A DNA stretch of 64,000 nt from assembly GCF_030418305.1 (NCBI RefSeq), contig NZ_JAUHPX010000005.1, forward strand, positions 1-64,000, in the 5' to 3' direction. The translations under genes were made by a program, and so were the position numbers. Shown here one piece after another: positions 11,422 through 20,092 of this stretch (position 1 is its first letter; the number at the start of each line of letters is the position of its first letter). This stretch comes from Demequina lignilytica. Lineage in GTDB: Bacteria > Actinomycetota > Actinomycetes > Actinomycetales > Demequinaceae. Under the pieces are notes generated by a model. That model did no database searches and was not told the DNA's origin. It was given only the letters and a program-made list of their open reading frames with translations.

Positions 11422-12653
11422 GCGTCGGACGCGAGTCGCTGGTGACCACTGACCCCGGGCCGGGGATCGCGGCACGGGCCCGCGGCGGCCGCCCCTGGAT
11501 CGTCGCGGTGGTGCTGCTCGCCGCGATAGTGGCGCTGCTGGTGGTGACGTCCCGCCCCAGCGACTACACGCCGCTGTCGACGGAGAACTCCACCGACACG
11601 GGGACCCGCGCGCTCGCCCAGATCCTCCGGCAGCATCACGTCGAGGTGACGCAGATCGACCGCCTGAGCCGCGCGGGCATCGCGGACCCCGCTGCCACCA
11701 CCGTGGTGGTCGCGAACCCCGAGCTGCTCACGTCCGGGCAGCTCGGCTCGCTGGCCGACTACCCGGGCGACCTGGTGCTGCTCGGAGCGGACGACTCCGC
11801 GTTCGCCGCGCTCGGCCTCCCCGTCGAGACCGCGCTCGGGTTCCTCCCGGAGGTCGCGGACGCGGCGTGCCAGGATCCCGACGCCGTCGCCGCCGGCGAG
11901 GTCCGCGTCGACCACCTCGGCGTGCGCGCGACCGCGGGCGGGGACGTCACGGTCTGCTTCGCCCAGCGCGACGGCGCGGGGGCGATGGCCCGCGTCGAGG
12001 ACGGCGCCCGCACGCTCACCGTGATCGCCTCGACCGGCCTGGTCACCAACGGCCGGCTGGCGGACCTGGGCCACGCGGCGCTCGCGCTGCGGGTCACCGG
12101 CCGGCACCCCGACTTGGTCTGGTACGTCGCGGACGGCTTCGACCCGACCCTGCTCACCTGGGCGGGGGACGATGCGGGCGGCGGCTCGGGCGACGGCGGC
12201 GTCGGGCGCGAGACCCTCAGCGAGCTCGAGGCCAGCCCGGACTTCCTGCCCCCGGGCACCGGCACCGCGCTGTACGCGCTCGGCCTCGCCCTGGTGTTCG
12301 CCGCGATCTGGCGCGGCCGACGCTTCGGGGCGCTCGTGCGCGAGCCGATGCCGGTGGTGGTGCGCTCATCCGAGGCCACCCGCGGTCGGGCCCGGCTGTA
12401 CCGCCGGGCGCGCGCGACCGGCCGCTCCGCGGCGGCGCTGCGCGCCGCGACCGCCACCCGGATCGCCCGCCGCATCGGCGTCCCGCGCACCGCCGGCCGG
12501 GCCGACCTCGTGGAGTCCATCCGCCGCGCGACCGGCCGCTCGACCGCCGAGATCGAGGCCCTCCTCTACGGCGCCCCGCCGGCCGACGACGCCGCCCTGC
12601 TCACGCTCCTCACCGCACTCGACGCTCTCGAAAGCGAGGTACACCGACCGTGA
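11418..12653 (+). CDS. DUF4350 domain membrane protein
   Basis: A 411-residue protein with an N-terminal membrane helix (about 25-47). A DUF4350 extracytoplasmic domain follows (YTPLSTENSTDTGTRALAQILRQHHVEVTQID onward), comparable with the glutamine-amidotransferase-like fold of the family. A second helix near residues 285-303 precedes a basic cytoplasmic C-terminal region. It is coupled by GTGA to both its upstream (DUF4129) and downstream (MoxR) genes. The family is a standard partner of MoxR and DUF58 in actinobacteria, as in M. tuberculosis Rv3691. Molecular function is unknown. It may be a membrane substrate or effector of the MoxR chaperone. Confidence 0.85.
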   Translation: MSVGRESLVTTDPGPGIAARARGGRPWIVAVVLLAAIVALLVVTSRPSDYTPLSTENSTDTGTRALAQILRQHHVEVTQIDRLSRAGIADPAATTVVVANPELLTSGQLGSLADYPGDLVLLGADDSAFAALGLPVETALGFLPEVADAACQDPDAVAAGEVRVDHLGVRATAGGDVTVCFAQRDGAGAMARVEDGARTLTVIASTGLVTNGRLADLGHAALALRVTGRHPDLVWYVADGFDPTLLTWAGDDAGGGSGDGGVGRETLSELEASPDFLPPGTGTALYALGLALVFAAIWRGRRFGALVREPMPVVVRSSEATRGRARLYRRARATGRSAAALRAATATRIARRIGVPRTAGRADLVESIRRATGRSTAEIEALLYGAPPADDAALLTLLTALDALESEVHRP

Positions 12654-13675
12654 CCGACATGCCCGACACCGCACCATCCTCCGAGGGCGCACCGCCGCCC
12701 GGCCCGGCGTCCGAGGCTCCCGCGGCATCGTCCGCCCGGGACGCTCTGGGTCGCCTCCGGACCGAGGTGGGCAAGGCCGTGGTGGGACAGGATCCGATCG
12801 TCACCGGCCTGGTGATCGCGCTGCTCTGCCGCGGGCACGTGCTGCTCGAGGGCGTGCCCGGCACCGCGAAGACGCTGCTGGTGCGCACCCTGGGCGCGTC
12901 GCTCGGCCTCGACACGTCGCGCGTCCAGTTCACGCCGGACCTCATGCCCGGTGACGTCACGGGCTCGCTCGTCTACGACGCCCGCACCGCGGCGTTCTCG
13001 TTCCGCGAGGGACCCATCTTCACCAACCTGCTGCTCGCCGACGAGATCAACCGCACGCCCCCGAAGACGCAGTCCGCGCTGCTCGAGGCGATGGAGGAGC
13101 GGCAGGTGACCGTCGACGGCGAGGCGCGCGCCCTGCCGACGCCGTTCCTGGTGCTCGCGACCCAGAACCCCGTCGAGTACGAGGGCACCTACCCCCTGCC
13201 TGAGGCGCAGCTCGACCGCTTCATGCTGAAGCTCCCCGTCGCGCTGCCGGACCGGGACTCCGAGACCGATGTGCTGCGCCGCCACGCCGCCGGCTTCGAC
13301 CCGCGCGATCTGGCCGCGGCGGGCGTCTCGGCGGTCGCGAGCGCCGAGGACCTCGAGCAGGGCCGCCGCGAGTCCGCGCAGGTGGAGATCTCGGACGACG
13401 TGCTCCGGTACATCGTCGACGTCTGCCGGGCCACGCGCGAGGCGCCCTCGGTGGCGCTGGGCGTCTCGCCGCGCGGCGCGACCGCGTTGATGGCGACGTC
13501 GCGCGCGTGGGCGTGGATGCGCGGGCGGACCTACGTCGCGCCGGACGACGTCAAGGCCCTCGCCGCCTGGACCCTCGCCCACCGCATCCAGGTGCGCGCC
13601 GAGGCCGAGCTCGAGGGCGTCACCGCGACCTCCGTGCTCACGTCCGTGCTGGCGACGGTCCCCGTCCCGCGCTGA
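12650..13675 (+). CDS. MoxR-family AAA+ ATPase
   Basis: A 341-residue AAA+ ATPase of the MoxR class, thought to act as a chaperone that matures or activates partner complexes, usually together with a DUF58 or von Willebrand-type protein. Visible motifs are Walker A GVPGTAKT (residues 68-75), Walker B LLLADEINR, sensor 1 ATQNP, and the MoxR signature YPLPEAQLDRF. An acidic, proline-rich tail of about 30 residues precedes the ATPase. The GTG at 12650 overlaps the DUF4350 stop. The stop overlaps the ATG of DUF58 as TGATG, giving tight translational coupling. It is orthologous by context to the actinobacterial moxR2 type. Confidence 0.93.
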   Translation: MTDMPDTAPSSEGAPPPGPASEAPAASSARDALGRLRTEVGKAVVGQDPIVTGLVIALLCRGHVLLEGVPGTAKTLLVRTLGASLGLDTSRVQFTPDLMPGDVTGSLVYDARTAAFSFREGPIFTNLLLADEINRTPPKTQSALLEAMEERQVTVDGEARALPTPFLVLATQNPVEYEGTYPLPEAQLDRFMLKLPVALPDRDSETDVLRRHAAGFDPRDLAAAGVSAVASAEDLEQGRRESAQVEISDDVLRYIVDVCRATREAPSVALGVSPRGATALMATSRAWAWMRGRTYVAPDDVKALAAWTLAHRIQVRAEAELEGVTATSVLTSVLATVPVPR

Positions 13676-14967
13676 TGTACCTCACCGGCTGGACGGTCGC
13701 GCTCGCGGCGCTCGGGGCGGTCCCCGCGGCGCTGTCCCAGTCGCGCGGCGTGGCGTTCGCGTGGATGCTCGGCGTCGCGCTGCTCGCGCTGCTCGACGCG
13801 TGGCTCGCGCCCCGCACCGCGACGGTGGGGGTGCGGCGCGAGGCGCCCGCCTCCGTGCGGCTGACCGAGCCGACGTCCACCCGCCTGGTCGCGGGGCACG
13901 TCGGCGGCCGACGACGGGTCCGCGGCGTCCTCCGCGACGCATGGCAGCCGTCCGCGGGAGCCGCGCGGACGCGACACCGGTTCGACCTCGGCCCCGGCGA
14001 GGCGGCGACGTTCGCCACCGCGATGCGCCCGACGCGTCGGGGCGACCGGCACGCGGGTCCCGTCACCATCCGGACCGCGGGTCCGCTGCGGCTCGCGGGG
14101 CGCCAGCGCTCGGTCGAGGTCCCGGCGCGCCTGCGCGTGCTCCCGGAGTTCGCGTCCCGCAAGCACCTGCCGTCGCGGCTCAAGCGGCTGCGCGAGATCG
14201 ACGGCAGCACCGCGGTGCGCCTCAAGGGCGCGGGCTCGGAGTTCGACTCGATGCGCGAGTACGTGATCGGGGACGACGTGCGCGCGATCGACTGGCGCTC
14301 CACCGCCCGCCGGGGCGAGGTGCTGGTGCGCACCTTCCGCCCCGAGCGCGACCGCCGGGTGCTGATCGCGATCGACTGCGCGCGCCAGTCCGCGGCCCGG
14401 GTCGGCGACGCCCCGCGGCTCGATGCGTCGATCGAGGCCGCGCTGCTGCTCGCGGCGCTGGCCTCCCGCGCGGGCGACCGGGTGCAGGCGACGGCGTTCG
14501 ACCGCTCCGAGCGCGCCCGGGCCGCCGCCACCGGCGAGCAGATCATGCCGCTGCTGGCCGAGGCGCTCGCCACGGTCGAGCCCTCGCTGCTCGAGCCCGA
14601 CTGGCCCGCGCTGCTGCGGCTCGCCCAGTCGCGGGTGTCCCAGCGCGCGCTGGTGGTCCTGCTCACCACGGTCGACACGTCCGCGACGGACTCCGGACTG
14701 CTCGACGCTGTCGCGGCGCTGCAGCGCCACCATCAGGTGCTCGTGGCCTCCGTGGAGGACCCCGAGGTCGCCGAGATGGCGGCCGGCCGGGACGATGCGG
14801 CGGCCGCCTACGCGGCCGGCGCCGCGGCCCGGGCGCTGCTCGAGCGTGAGGCCGTCGCGGCGCAGCTGCGCCGGCTCGGCGCCGAGGTGGTGCTCGCCGC
14901 ACCGGACTCCCTCGCGCCCGACGTCACGGACCGCTACCTGGCGCTCAAGGCGGCCGGCCGGCTCTGA
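13675..14967 (+). CDS. DUF58 domain-containing protein
   Basis: A 430-residue DUF58 protein, the customary partner of MoxR. Two membrane helices lie at the extreme N-terminus (TVALAALGAVPAALS and AFAWMLGVALLALLDAWLA). The DUF58 core contains SEFDSMREYVIGDDVRAIDW followed by R-S-T-A-R-R-G. A von Willebrand A-like half begins with RVLIAIDCARQS, although the MIDAS pattern DxSxS is replaced by DCARQS, so metal binding is doubtful. It is the last gene of the coupled operon. The next gene faces it, with only 36 bases between. Confidence 0.9.
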   Translation: MYLTGWTVALAALGAVPAALSQSRGVAFAWMLGVALLALLDAWLAPRTATVGVRREAPASVRLTEPTSTRLVAGHVGGRRRVRGVLRDAWQPSAGAARTRHRFDLGPGEAATFATAMRPTRRGDRHAGPVTIRTAGPLRLAGRQRSVEVPARLRVLPEFASRKHLPSRLKRLREIDGSTAVRLKGAGSEFDSMREYVIGDDVRAIDWRSTARRGEVLVRTFRPERDRRVLIAIDCARQSAARVGDAPRLDASIEAALLLAALASRAGDRVQATAFDRSERARAAATGEQIMPLLAEALATVEPSLLEPDWPALLRLAQSRVSQRALVVLLTTVDTSATDSGLLDAVAALQRHHQVLVASVEDPEVAEMAAGRDDAAAAYAAGAAARALLEREAVAAQLRRLGAEVVLAAPDSLAPDVTDRYLALKAAGRL

Positions 14968-15003
14968 CGTCGGCTCCTCCACCCCGGACGGTGCGCACGG
15001 GGC

Positions 15004-15999
15004 TCAGCCCGCGAGGGCCACCTGGTCCGTCGCGAAGTCGCCCTCCGCATCACCGGTGGCGCCCGCGCGCGTCGCGGCGCGCCCGGCCACGAAGATGTAC
15101 ATCCAGAACGCGGTGACCGCGATGACGCCGATCACGATCTTGAGCCACCAGGGCATCAGCGATCCCGTCACGTAGCCCTCGATGAGTCCCGACAGGAAGA
15201 GCGCGATCACCAGCCCGATCGCGACGCCGACCGCCGCCCGCCCCTCCTCGGCGAGCGCCCGCGACCGCGGCCGCGGCCCGGGCACGAGCATGGTCCAGCA
15301 GAGGCGGAGCCCCGTGCCCGCGGCGACGAAGACAGCGGAGAGCTCGAGCAGCCCGTGCGGCATGATCAGCTGGAAGAAGATGTCGAGCGCCCCCGCCTCG
15401 GCCATGATCGCGCCCGCCACGCCGAGCTGCAGGACGGTGTTGTACATCAGGAACAGGGGGTAGACGCCCGTGATGCCGAACGCGATGCACTGCGCCGCGA
15501 GCCAGCCGTTGTTGGTCCACACGGTGGCGGCGAACGAGGTCGAGTCGTACTCGGTGTAGTAGCTGGCGAACTCCTCCTGCGCGATGGCGGCGCGCACCTC
15601 CGGCGGCCCGACCAGGTCGAGGGCGTCCTCGTGGGTCACCGTCCACCAGCCCGAGACGAACGCCATGACCACCACGGCGAGCGTGACCGCGACCGCCCAC
15701 CAGCGCACCCGGTGGAGCGCCGCCGGCAGGCCCACGAGGAGGTAGCGCGCCACCTCTCGCGTCGACGCGGTGTGGGCGCCGGTCAGCCACACCCGCGCGG
15801 AGGCGAGCACCACCGAGAGCCGCGAGACCAGGGTCGGCTCCGGTGCGGCGGATCTCACCGTCGACAGGTCACCCGCGGTCGCCTGGTAGAGCCGGGCGAG
15901 CTCGTCGGCCTCCGCGCCTGACAGGCGACGTGCGCCCGCCAGCTCCTTCAGCCGCGCCCAGCGGCGTTCACGGGAGGCGCTGAAGGAGTCGATGTCCAC
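15004..15999 (-). CDS. SpoIIM-like stage II sporulation M family protein
   Basis: A 331-residue protein. A cytoplasmic N-terminal helical part (about 1-95) is followed by about six membrane segments of the SpoIIM/DUF95 type, with the typical NNGWLAAQCIAFGITG and LPHGLLELSAVFVAAGTG-like motifs (here MPHGLLELSAV). In Bacillus SpoIIM is part of the engulfment peptidoglycan-hydrolase complex. Non-sporulating actinobacteria keep this homologue next to MoxR/DUF58 and RDD genes (compare Rv3694c) with unknown role. The GTG at 15999 starts VDIDSFSASRERRW. It is divergent from the RDD gene with about 40 bases between starts. Confidence 0.9.
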   Translation of the reverse strand: MDIDSFSASRERRWARLKELAGARRLSGAEADELARLYQATAGDLSTVRSAAPEPTLVSRLSVVLASARVWLTGAHTASTREVARYLLVGLPAALHRVRWWAVAVTLAVVVMAFVSGWWTVTHEDALDLVGPPEVRAAIAQEEFASYYTEYDSTSFAATVWTNNGWLAAQCIAFGITGVYPLFLMYNTVLQLGVAGAIMAEAGALDIFFQLIMPHGLLELSAVFVAAGTGLRLCWTMLVPGPRPRSRALAEEGRAAVGVAIGLVIALFLSGLIEGYVTGSLMPWWLKIVIGVIAVTAFWMYIFVAGRAATRAGATGDAEGDFATDQVALAG

Positions 16000-16038
16000 G
16001 CCGCTACGATGCCACAGGAGCCCGAGGAGGAGGAGAGC

Positions 16039-16860
16039 GTGGACGACGAGGACCAGATTCTCATCGGCGAGGGCGTGGTGCTCGACTCGGGCGCGGCCCC
16101 CGTCACGCTGAGGATCCTGTCCGGCGCCCTGGACATGCTCGTGGTCCTGGTGCTCTACGCCGCCGGCTTCGGGCTGGTGGGGCAGCTCCTGCCCGCGGTC
16201 GACGATGCATGGGCGCGCGTGCTCGTCATCGGCTGGACCGTGACGTGCCTCGTGATCGTGCCGACCACGGTCGAGACCCTGTCCCGGGGCCGTTCGGTCG
16301 GCCGCTGGGCGGCGGGCCTGCGGGTCGTCCGTGACGACGGCGGCCCCGTGTCCGTCCGCCACGCGCTCACCCGGGCCCTCCTCGGCGTGCTCGAGATCTA
16401 CGGCACGGTCGGCACGCTGGCGGTCACCGTCTCGGTGCTCGGGGCGCGCGGCAAGCGGATCGGCGATCATCTGGCCGGCACCTACGCGATGCGCACCCGC
16501 GGCAGCCGCACGGCCCTGCCGCCCCTGTCCATGCCGCCCGGGCTGGGCGAGTGGGCGCGGACCGCGGACATCACCCGGCTGCCGGACGGCCTGGCGCTGA
16601 CGGGCCGCATGTTCCTCGCGCGAGCCGACCGGATGCACGCGCCCTCCCGGGTGCGCCTGGGAACGCTGCTGAGCGGGCGCATGGCGACCCATGTCTCGCC
16701 GCCCCCGCCGGCGGGCACCCACCCCGAGGCGTTCATCGCGGCGGTCCTCACGGAGCGACGCGACCGCGAGTGGATCCTCGAGTCCGCGCGGATGAGCCGG
16801 GCCGAGGCCGACGGCGACGCGTTGCGCCGCCTGCCCTACGGCATCCCGGACGTGGACTGA
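16039..16860 (+). CDS. RDD-family membrane protein
   Basis: A 273-residue protein with an RDD domain. The first hydrophobic segment holds the Arg..Asp..Asp-type positions (LRILSGALDMLVVLVLY), and the third carries the RAVLG-like loop (RALLGVLEIY) with KRIGDHLAGT after it. A soluble C-terminal tail of about 100 residues follows. RDD proteins are membrane proteins of mostly unknown function, some acting as Na+/H+ exchangers. An ATG exists at 16009, but GAGGAGGAGGAG at 16024-16035 sits correctly for the GTG at 16039, so I prefer the latter. The 3' end overlaps the convergent cation transporter by 25 bases. Confidence 0.87.
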   Translation: MDDEDQILIGEGVVLDSGAAPVTLRILSGALDMLVVLVLYAAGFGLVGQLLPAVDDAWARVLVIGWTVTCLVIVPTTVETLSRGRSVGRWAAGLRVVRDDGGPVSVRHALTRALLGVLEIYGTVGTLAVTVSVLGARGKRIGDHLAGTYAMRTRGSRTALPPLSMPPGLGEWARTADITRLPDGLALTGRMFLARADRMHAPSRVRLGTLLSGRMATHVSPPPPAGTHPEAFIAAVLTERRDREWILESARMSRAEADGDALRRLPYGIPDVD

Positions 16861-17783
16861 TCCGTCGGCTCCTCGGCGTGACGGACGTCGGGCTCGATGA
16901 AGATCAGCCGGACCGCGGGGACGGCCGCACGGACCAGCGCCTCGGCCCTGTCGGTCCGCTCGCCGATCTCCGCGAGGGAGGCCTCCGGCTCCGCGGCCAC
17001 CTTGACCGCCAGCAGGATGTCCTCGGGGCCGAGGTGCGAGGTGCGCAGGTGGATGACGTCGGGGTAGCCGCCCTCCGCGAGCGCGGTGCGGATCTTCGCC
17101 AGGTCCTCGTCGGTCGCCGACTCCCCGAGCAGCATCTCGCGGGTCTCGCTCCCGAGCACGATCGCGATCGTGACGAGCAGGAGCCCGATCGCCGCCGAGC
17201 CGACCGCGTCCCAGCGGCCGTCGTGAGTGACGAGGGTCATCGACACCCCGAACAGGGCGAACACCAGGCCGATCAGCGCGCCGAAGTCCTCGAGGAGGAT
17301 CACCGGCAGCTCGGGCGAGCGCGACCGGCGGATGAACCTGCCCCAGCCGACGTTGCCGCGGATCTTGTTGGACTCGCGGATCGCGGTGCGGAAGGAGAGC
17401 CCCTCGAGCACGATCGCGATCACCAGCACGGCGATGGGAACCCACTGCCACGACTCGATGGGCTCCGGATCGTGCCACTTGTGCCAGCCCTCGTACAGCG
17501 CGAACAGGCCGCCGACGGTGAAGAGCACCACGGCGACCAGGAACGCGTAGTAGTAGCGGTACCGCGAGAATCCGAACGGATGCTCGGGCGTCGCCTCGCG
17601 CTTCGCGGCCTTGCCGCCGACCAGCAGCAGCACCTGGTTGCCCGAGTCCGCGACCGAGTGGATCGCCTCCGCGAGCATCGAGGACGCGCCGGTGAGCGCC
17701 CATGCCGCGAACTTGGTGACGCCGATCCCCAGGTTCGCGCTGAGCGCCGCGACGACAGCCTTGGTGCCGCCCTCGGTCGACAC
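16836..17783 (-). CDS. Cation diffusion facilitator family transporter
   Basis: A 315-residue CDF-family metal-cation/proton antiporter, usually exporting Zn2+, Fe2+, Co2+ or Mn2+. About six membrane helices are visible, with the signature SSMLAEAIHSVADSGNQVLLL (HSxxD metal residues) in helix 2. The intracellular loop holds the HPFGFSRYRYYYAF motif. A C-terminal cytoplasmic ferredoxin-like domain follows. Helix 5 has LLEDFGALIG, with E-D in place of the usual H-D pair, so metal specificity cannot be called. The GTG start is one base after the phosphomannomutase stop, so both are probably one transcript. Confidence 0.92.
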   Translation of the reverse strand: MSTEGGTKAVVAALSANLGIGVTKFAAWALTGASSMLAEAIHSVADSGNQVLLLVGGKAAKREATPEHPFGFSRYRYYYAFLVAVVLFTVGGLFALYEGWHKWHDPEPIESWQWVPIAVLVIAIVLEGLSFRTAIRESNKIRGNVGWGRFIRRSRSPELPVILLEDFGALIGLVFALFGVSMTLVTHDGRWDAVGSAAIGLLLVTIAIVLGSETREMLLGESATDEDLAKIRTALAEGGYPDVIHLRTSHLGPEDILLAVKVAAEPEASLAEIGERTDRAEALVRAAVPAVRLIFIEPDVRHAEEPTDQSTSGMP

Positions 17784-17784
17784 G

Positions 17785-19212
17785 TCAGCCCTGCCGGATG
17801 ACCGCGAGCACGCGGTCGCGCATGCGCTCCATGAGCTCCTGGCCGTCGGCCTCCGAGTTGAGCCGCAGCAACGGCTCGGTGTTGGACGGGCGCACGTTGA
17901 ACCACCAGCGCTCACCCTCGCCCGGGGCGGGCCAGTGCTCGACGGTGAGGCCGTCGAACTCGTCGGAGTAGACGTCGTCGGTGACGAACGCCTCCTTCAC
18001 GCGGGCGAGCGCCGCGGGGACCGAGTCGACCTTCGAGTTAATCTCCCCGGAGGCGACGTACGGGTCGTGCGCCGTGAGCATCTCGGACAGCGGTCGGTCC
18101 TGGGTGCCCAGCGCGGCGAGCACGTGCATGGCCGCGATCATGCCCGAGTCGGCGTACCAGAAGTCACGGAAGTAGAAGTGGCCACTGTGCTCGCCGCCGA
18201 AGATCGCGTTGAGCCGCGCCATCTCCGCCTTGATGAAGCTGTGGCCGACGCGCGATCGCACCGGCGTGGCTCCGGCGGCCGCGAGCTGCTCGCGCACCGC
18301 GCGCGACGAGATCAGGTTGTGGATCACGGTGGGCTGGCCGCCGGATGCGAGCTCGCGCGCGGTCTCCCGCAGGCCCACCAGGCACGTGATGGTCGACGGG
18401 GTCACGACCTCGCCGCGCTCGTCGATCACGAAGCAGCGGTCCGCGTCCCCGTCGAACGCCAGGCCGATGTCCGCGCCGTGCTCCCTGACGGCGGCCTGCA
18501 GGTCCACGAGCGTCGACGAGTCGAGAGGGTTCGCCTCGTGGTTCGGGAAGGTGCCGTCGAGCTCGAAGTACAGTGGGATGATCTCGAGGGGCAGACCGGG
18601 GAGGCCCGCCTCGGTGCCGAGCACCGCGGGCACGGTGTACCCGGCCATCGCGTTCGCCGCGTCGACCACGACCTTGAGCGGCCGGATGCCGTCGAGAGGG
18701 ACCAGCGAGCGCAGGAAGGCCCCGTACTCCCCGATCATGTCGCGCGTGGACTCCGTGCCGGGCGTCTCGGCCGCCGGCGGCTCCTCGACCAGGTAGCGTG
18801 CGGCGGTCTCGCGGACGTCGGCGAGACCGGAGTTCTCGCCCACCGCCCGGGCGCGGGAGCGGCACATCTTCATCCCGTTGTACTCCGCCGGGTTGTGGCT
18901 CGCGGTGATCATGACGCCGGGCAGGTCGAGCGCGCCCGAGGCGTGGTACAGGCCGTCGGTCGAGCACAGCCCGATGCGGACCACGTCGACCCCGCGCCGC
19001 GTCAGCCCCTCGGCCACCGCGTCGGCGAGCCACGGCCCGCTGTCGCGCATGTCGTGGCCGATCGCTACCGTGGTGCCCCCCTCGGGGAGCACGATCGCGT
19101 CGGCGAAGGCCGCGCCAATCGCGCGGGCGACCGGGGCGGTCAACGTGTCGCCGACGATGCCGCGGACGTCGTAGGACTTGATGAGGGCGCTGAGATCAGG
19201 TGCGTCGGTCAC
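17785..19212 (-). CDS. manB: Phosphomannomutase/phosphoglucomutase
   Basis: A 475-residue alpha-D-phosphohexomutase that interconverts hexose 6- and 1-phosphates. It supplies mannose-1-phosphate (GDP-mannose for glycan and mannolipid synthesis) and/or glucose-1-phosphate. The phosphoserine loop TASHNP has Ser at residue 105. The Mg2+ loop is DGDADRC, the sugar loop GEHSGH and the phosphate loop RPSNTEP. The start is a GTG at 19212, giving the conserved LSALIKSYDVRG N-terminus. In mycobacteria the neighbouring homologue (Rv3257c) has the same DUF3499 gene beside it, supporting a role in envelope precursor supply. Exact sugar preference is inferred from position. Confidence 0.93.
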   Translation of the reverse strand: MTDAPDLSALIKSYDVRGIVGDTLTAPVARAIGAAFADAIVLPEGGTTVAIGHDMRDSGPWLADAVAEGLTRRGVDVVRIGLCSTDGLYHASGALDLPGVMITASHNPAEYNGMKMCRSRARAVGENSGLADVRETAARYLVEEPPAAETPGTESTRDMIGEYGAFLRSLVPLDGIRPLKVVVDAANAMAGYTVPAVLGTEAGLPGLPLEIIPLYFELDGTFPNHEANPLDSSTLVDLQAAVREHGADIGLAFDGDADRCFVIDERGEVVTPSTITCLVGLRETARELASGGQPTVIHNLISSRAVREQLAAAGATPVRSRVGHSFIKAEMARLNAIFGGEHSGHFYFRDFWYADSGMIAAMHVLAALGTQDRPLSEMLTAHDPYVASGEINSKVDSVPAALARVKEAFVTDDVYSDEFDGLTVEHWPAPGEGERWWFNVRPSNTEPLLRLNSEADGQELMERMRDRVLAVIRQG

Positions 19213-19257
19213 GCCCTTAGGTTAGCGGGACGCCCCCACCCGGCCGCTAGGGGGTCC

Positions 19258-19614
19258 TCAGCCGTCGGTCGAGATGACGCGGAGGTGCCCGCGGCGCGGC
19301 TCGGACGCCACCGGCGCCGGCACGGTGAAGGTCGCGGCGGGCCGCGGCCGGCCGGCCTCGCGCACGGCCCGGGCGAGCGCCTCGAGGTCGTCGGTCGACG
19401 GCTCGGGCTCGACGTACTCGGCCTGGATGTGCACGACGTCCCAGCCGCGCGGCGCGGTGAAGCGGTCGGCGTGATGCGCGCACAGGTCGTAGGAGTGCGG
19501 CTCCGCCGTCGCGGACAGCTGACCGACCACCACGGTCGAGTCGGCGTACACGTAGGTGAGCGTCGCCGCCGCGGGTCGGGCGCACGAGCTCCGCGAGCAC
19601 TGCCGGGTTGCCAT
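19258..19614 (-). CDS. DUF3499 family protein
   Basis: A 118-residue actinobacterial protein of unknown function. It has a short N-terminal cysteine pair (CSRSSC, residues 6-11) and the conserved block YDLCAHHADRFTAPRGWDVV, suggesting a small zinc-binding fold. No signal peptide or membrane helix is seen. The ATG at 19614 starts MATRQCSR. The gene lies 45 bases upstream of manB on the same strand and is divergent from the metallopeptidase-fold gene. The same trio (manB, DUF3499, metallopeptidase) is conserved in M. tuberculosis (Rv3257c-Rv3259), so the genes may share regulation. Confidence 0.88.
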   Translation of the reverse strand: MATRQCSRSSCARPAAATLTYVYADSTVVVGQLSATAEPHSYDLCAHHADRFTAPRGWDVVHIQAEYVEPEPSTDDLEALARAVREAGRPRPAATFTVPAPVASEPRRGHLRVISTDG

Positions 19615-19687
19615 CACGGTTCGAGACGCTACCCCGCCGCCGCGGCGCGCGGGCGCTGCCACGCCGGGGTCGCGGTAGCCTCGCACC

Positions 19688-20086
19688 ATGTCACGCCGCG
19701 ACCGCCACGGGCGGGGCCTGCGCCGCCCGTTGCTCCCGTTCGGCGCACCCGGGCATCGCACCCGCGCCGAGCGCTTCGACGACGCGCTGGCCGATGCCGC
19801 GGAACGCCTCGCGGCGCGGTGGGGAGGCGAGTGGGGGCGCATCGAGTTCGGGTCCGAGGACGTTCCGCCCTCCGACCCGACGCCGTGGGAGGACGGCGTG
19901 CCCCTCGGACGCCTGTTCCCCGCCGAGCTCGGCCAGCCGACCCGGATCGTCCTGTACCGACGACCGATCGAGCAGCGCGTGGAGCCGGGCGACCTCCCCG
20001 CCCTGGTGCGCGACGTCCTGGCCGAGCACGTCGCCCACGTCCTCGGCATCGCACCCGAGGACGTCGACCCCGACTACGGCACCTGA
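19688..20086 (+). CDS. Metallopeptidase-family (zincin-like) protein, motif degenerate
   Basis: A 132-residue protein matching the small zincin-like family (DUF1025/PF06262) in length and overall layout: a basic N-terminus, RAERFDDALADAAERLA, then IVLYRRPIEQ and the terminal helix. At the place where active members carry HExxH, this protein reads AEHVAHVLGI. One metal-type histidine plus one displaced His remain and the catalytic Glu is out of register. It may bind metal weakly or be a pseudoenzyme. It is divergent from DUF3499 (73 bases between starts) and convergent with DUF5719, whose stop is six bases away. Confidence 0.8.
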   Translation: MSRRDRHGRGLRRPLLPFGAPGHRTRAERFDDALADAAERLAARWGGEWGRIEFGSEDVPPSDPTPWEDGVPLGRLFPAELGQPTRIVLYRRPIEQRVEPGDLPALVRDVLAEHVAHVLGIAPEDVDPDYGT

Positions 20087-20092
20087 TCCCGG

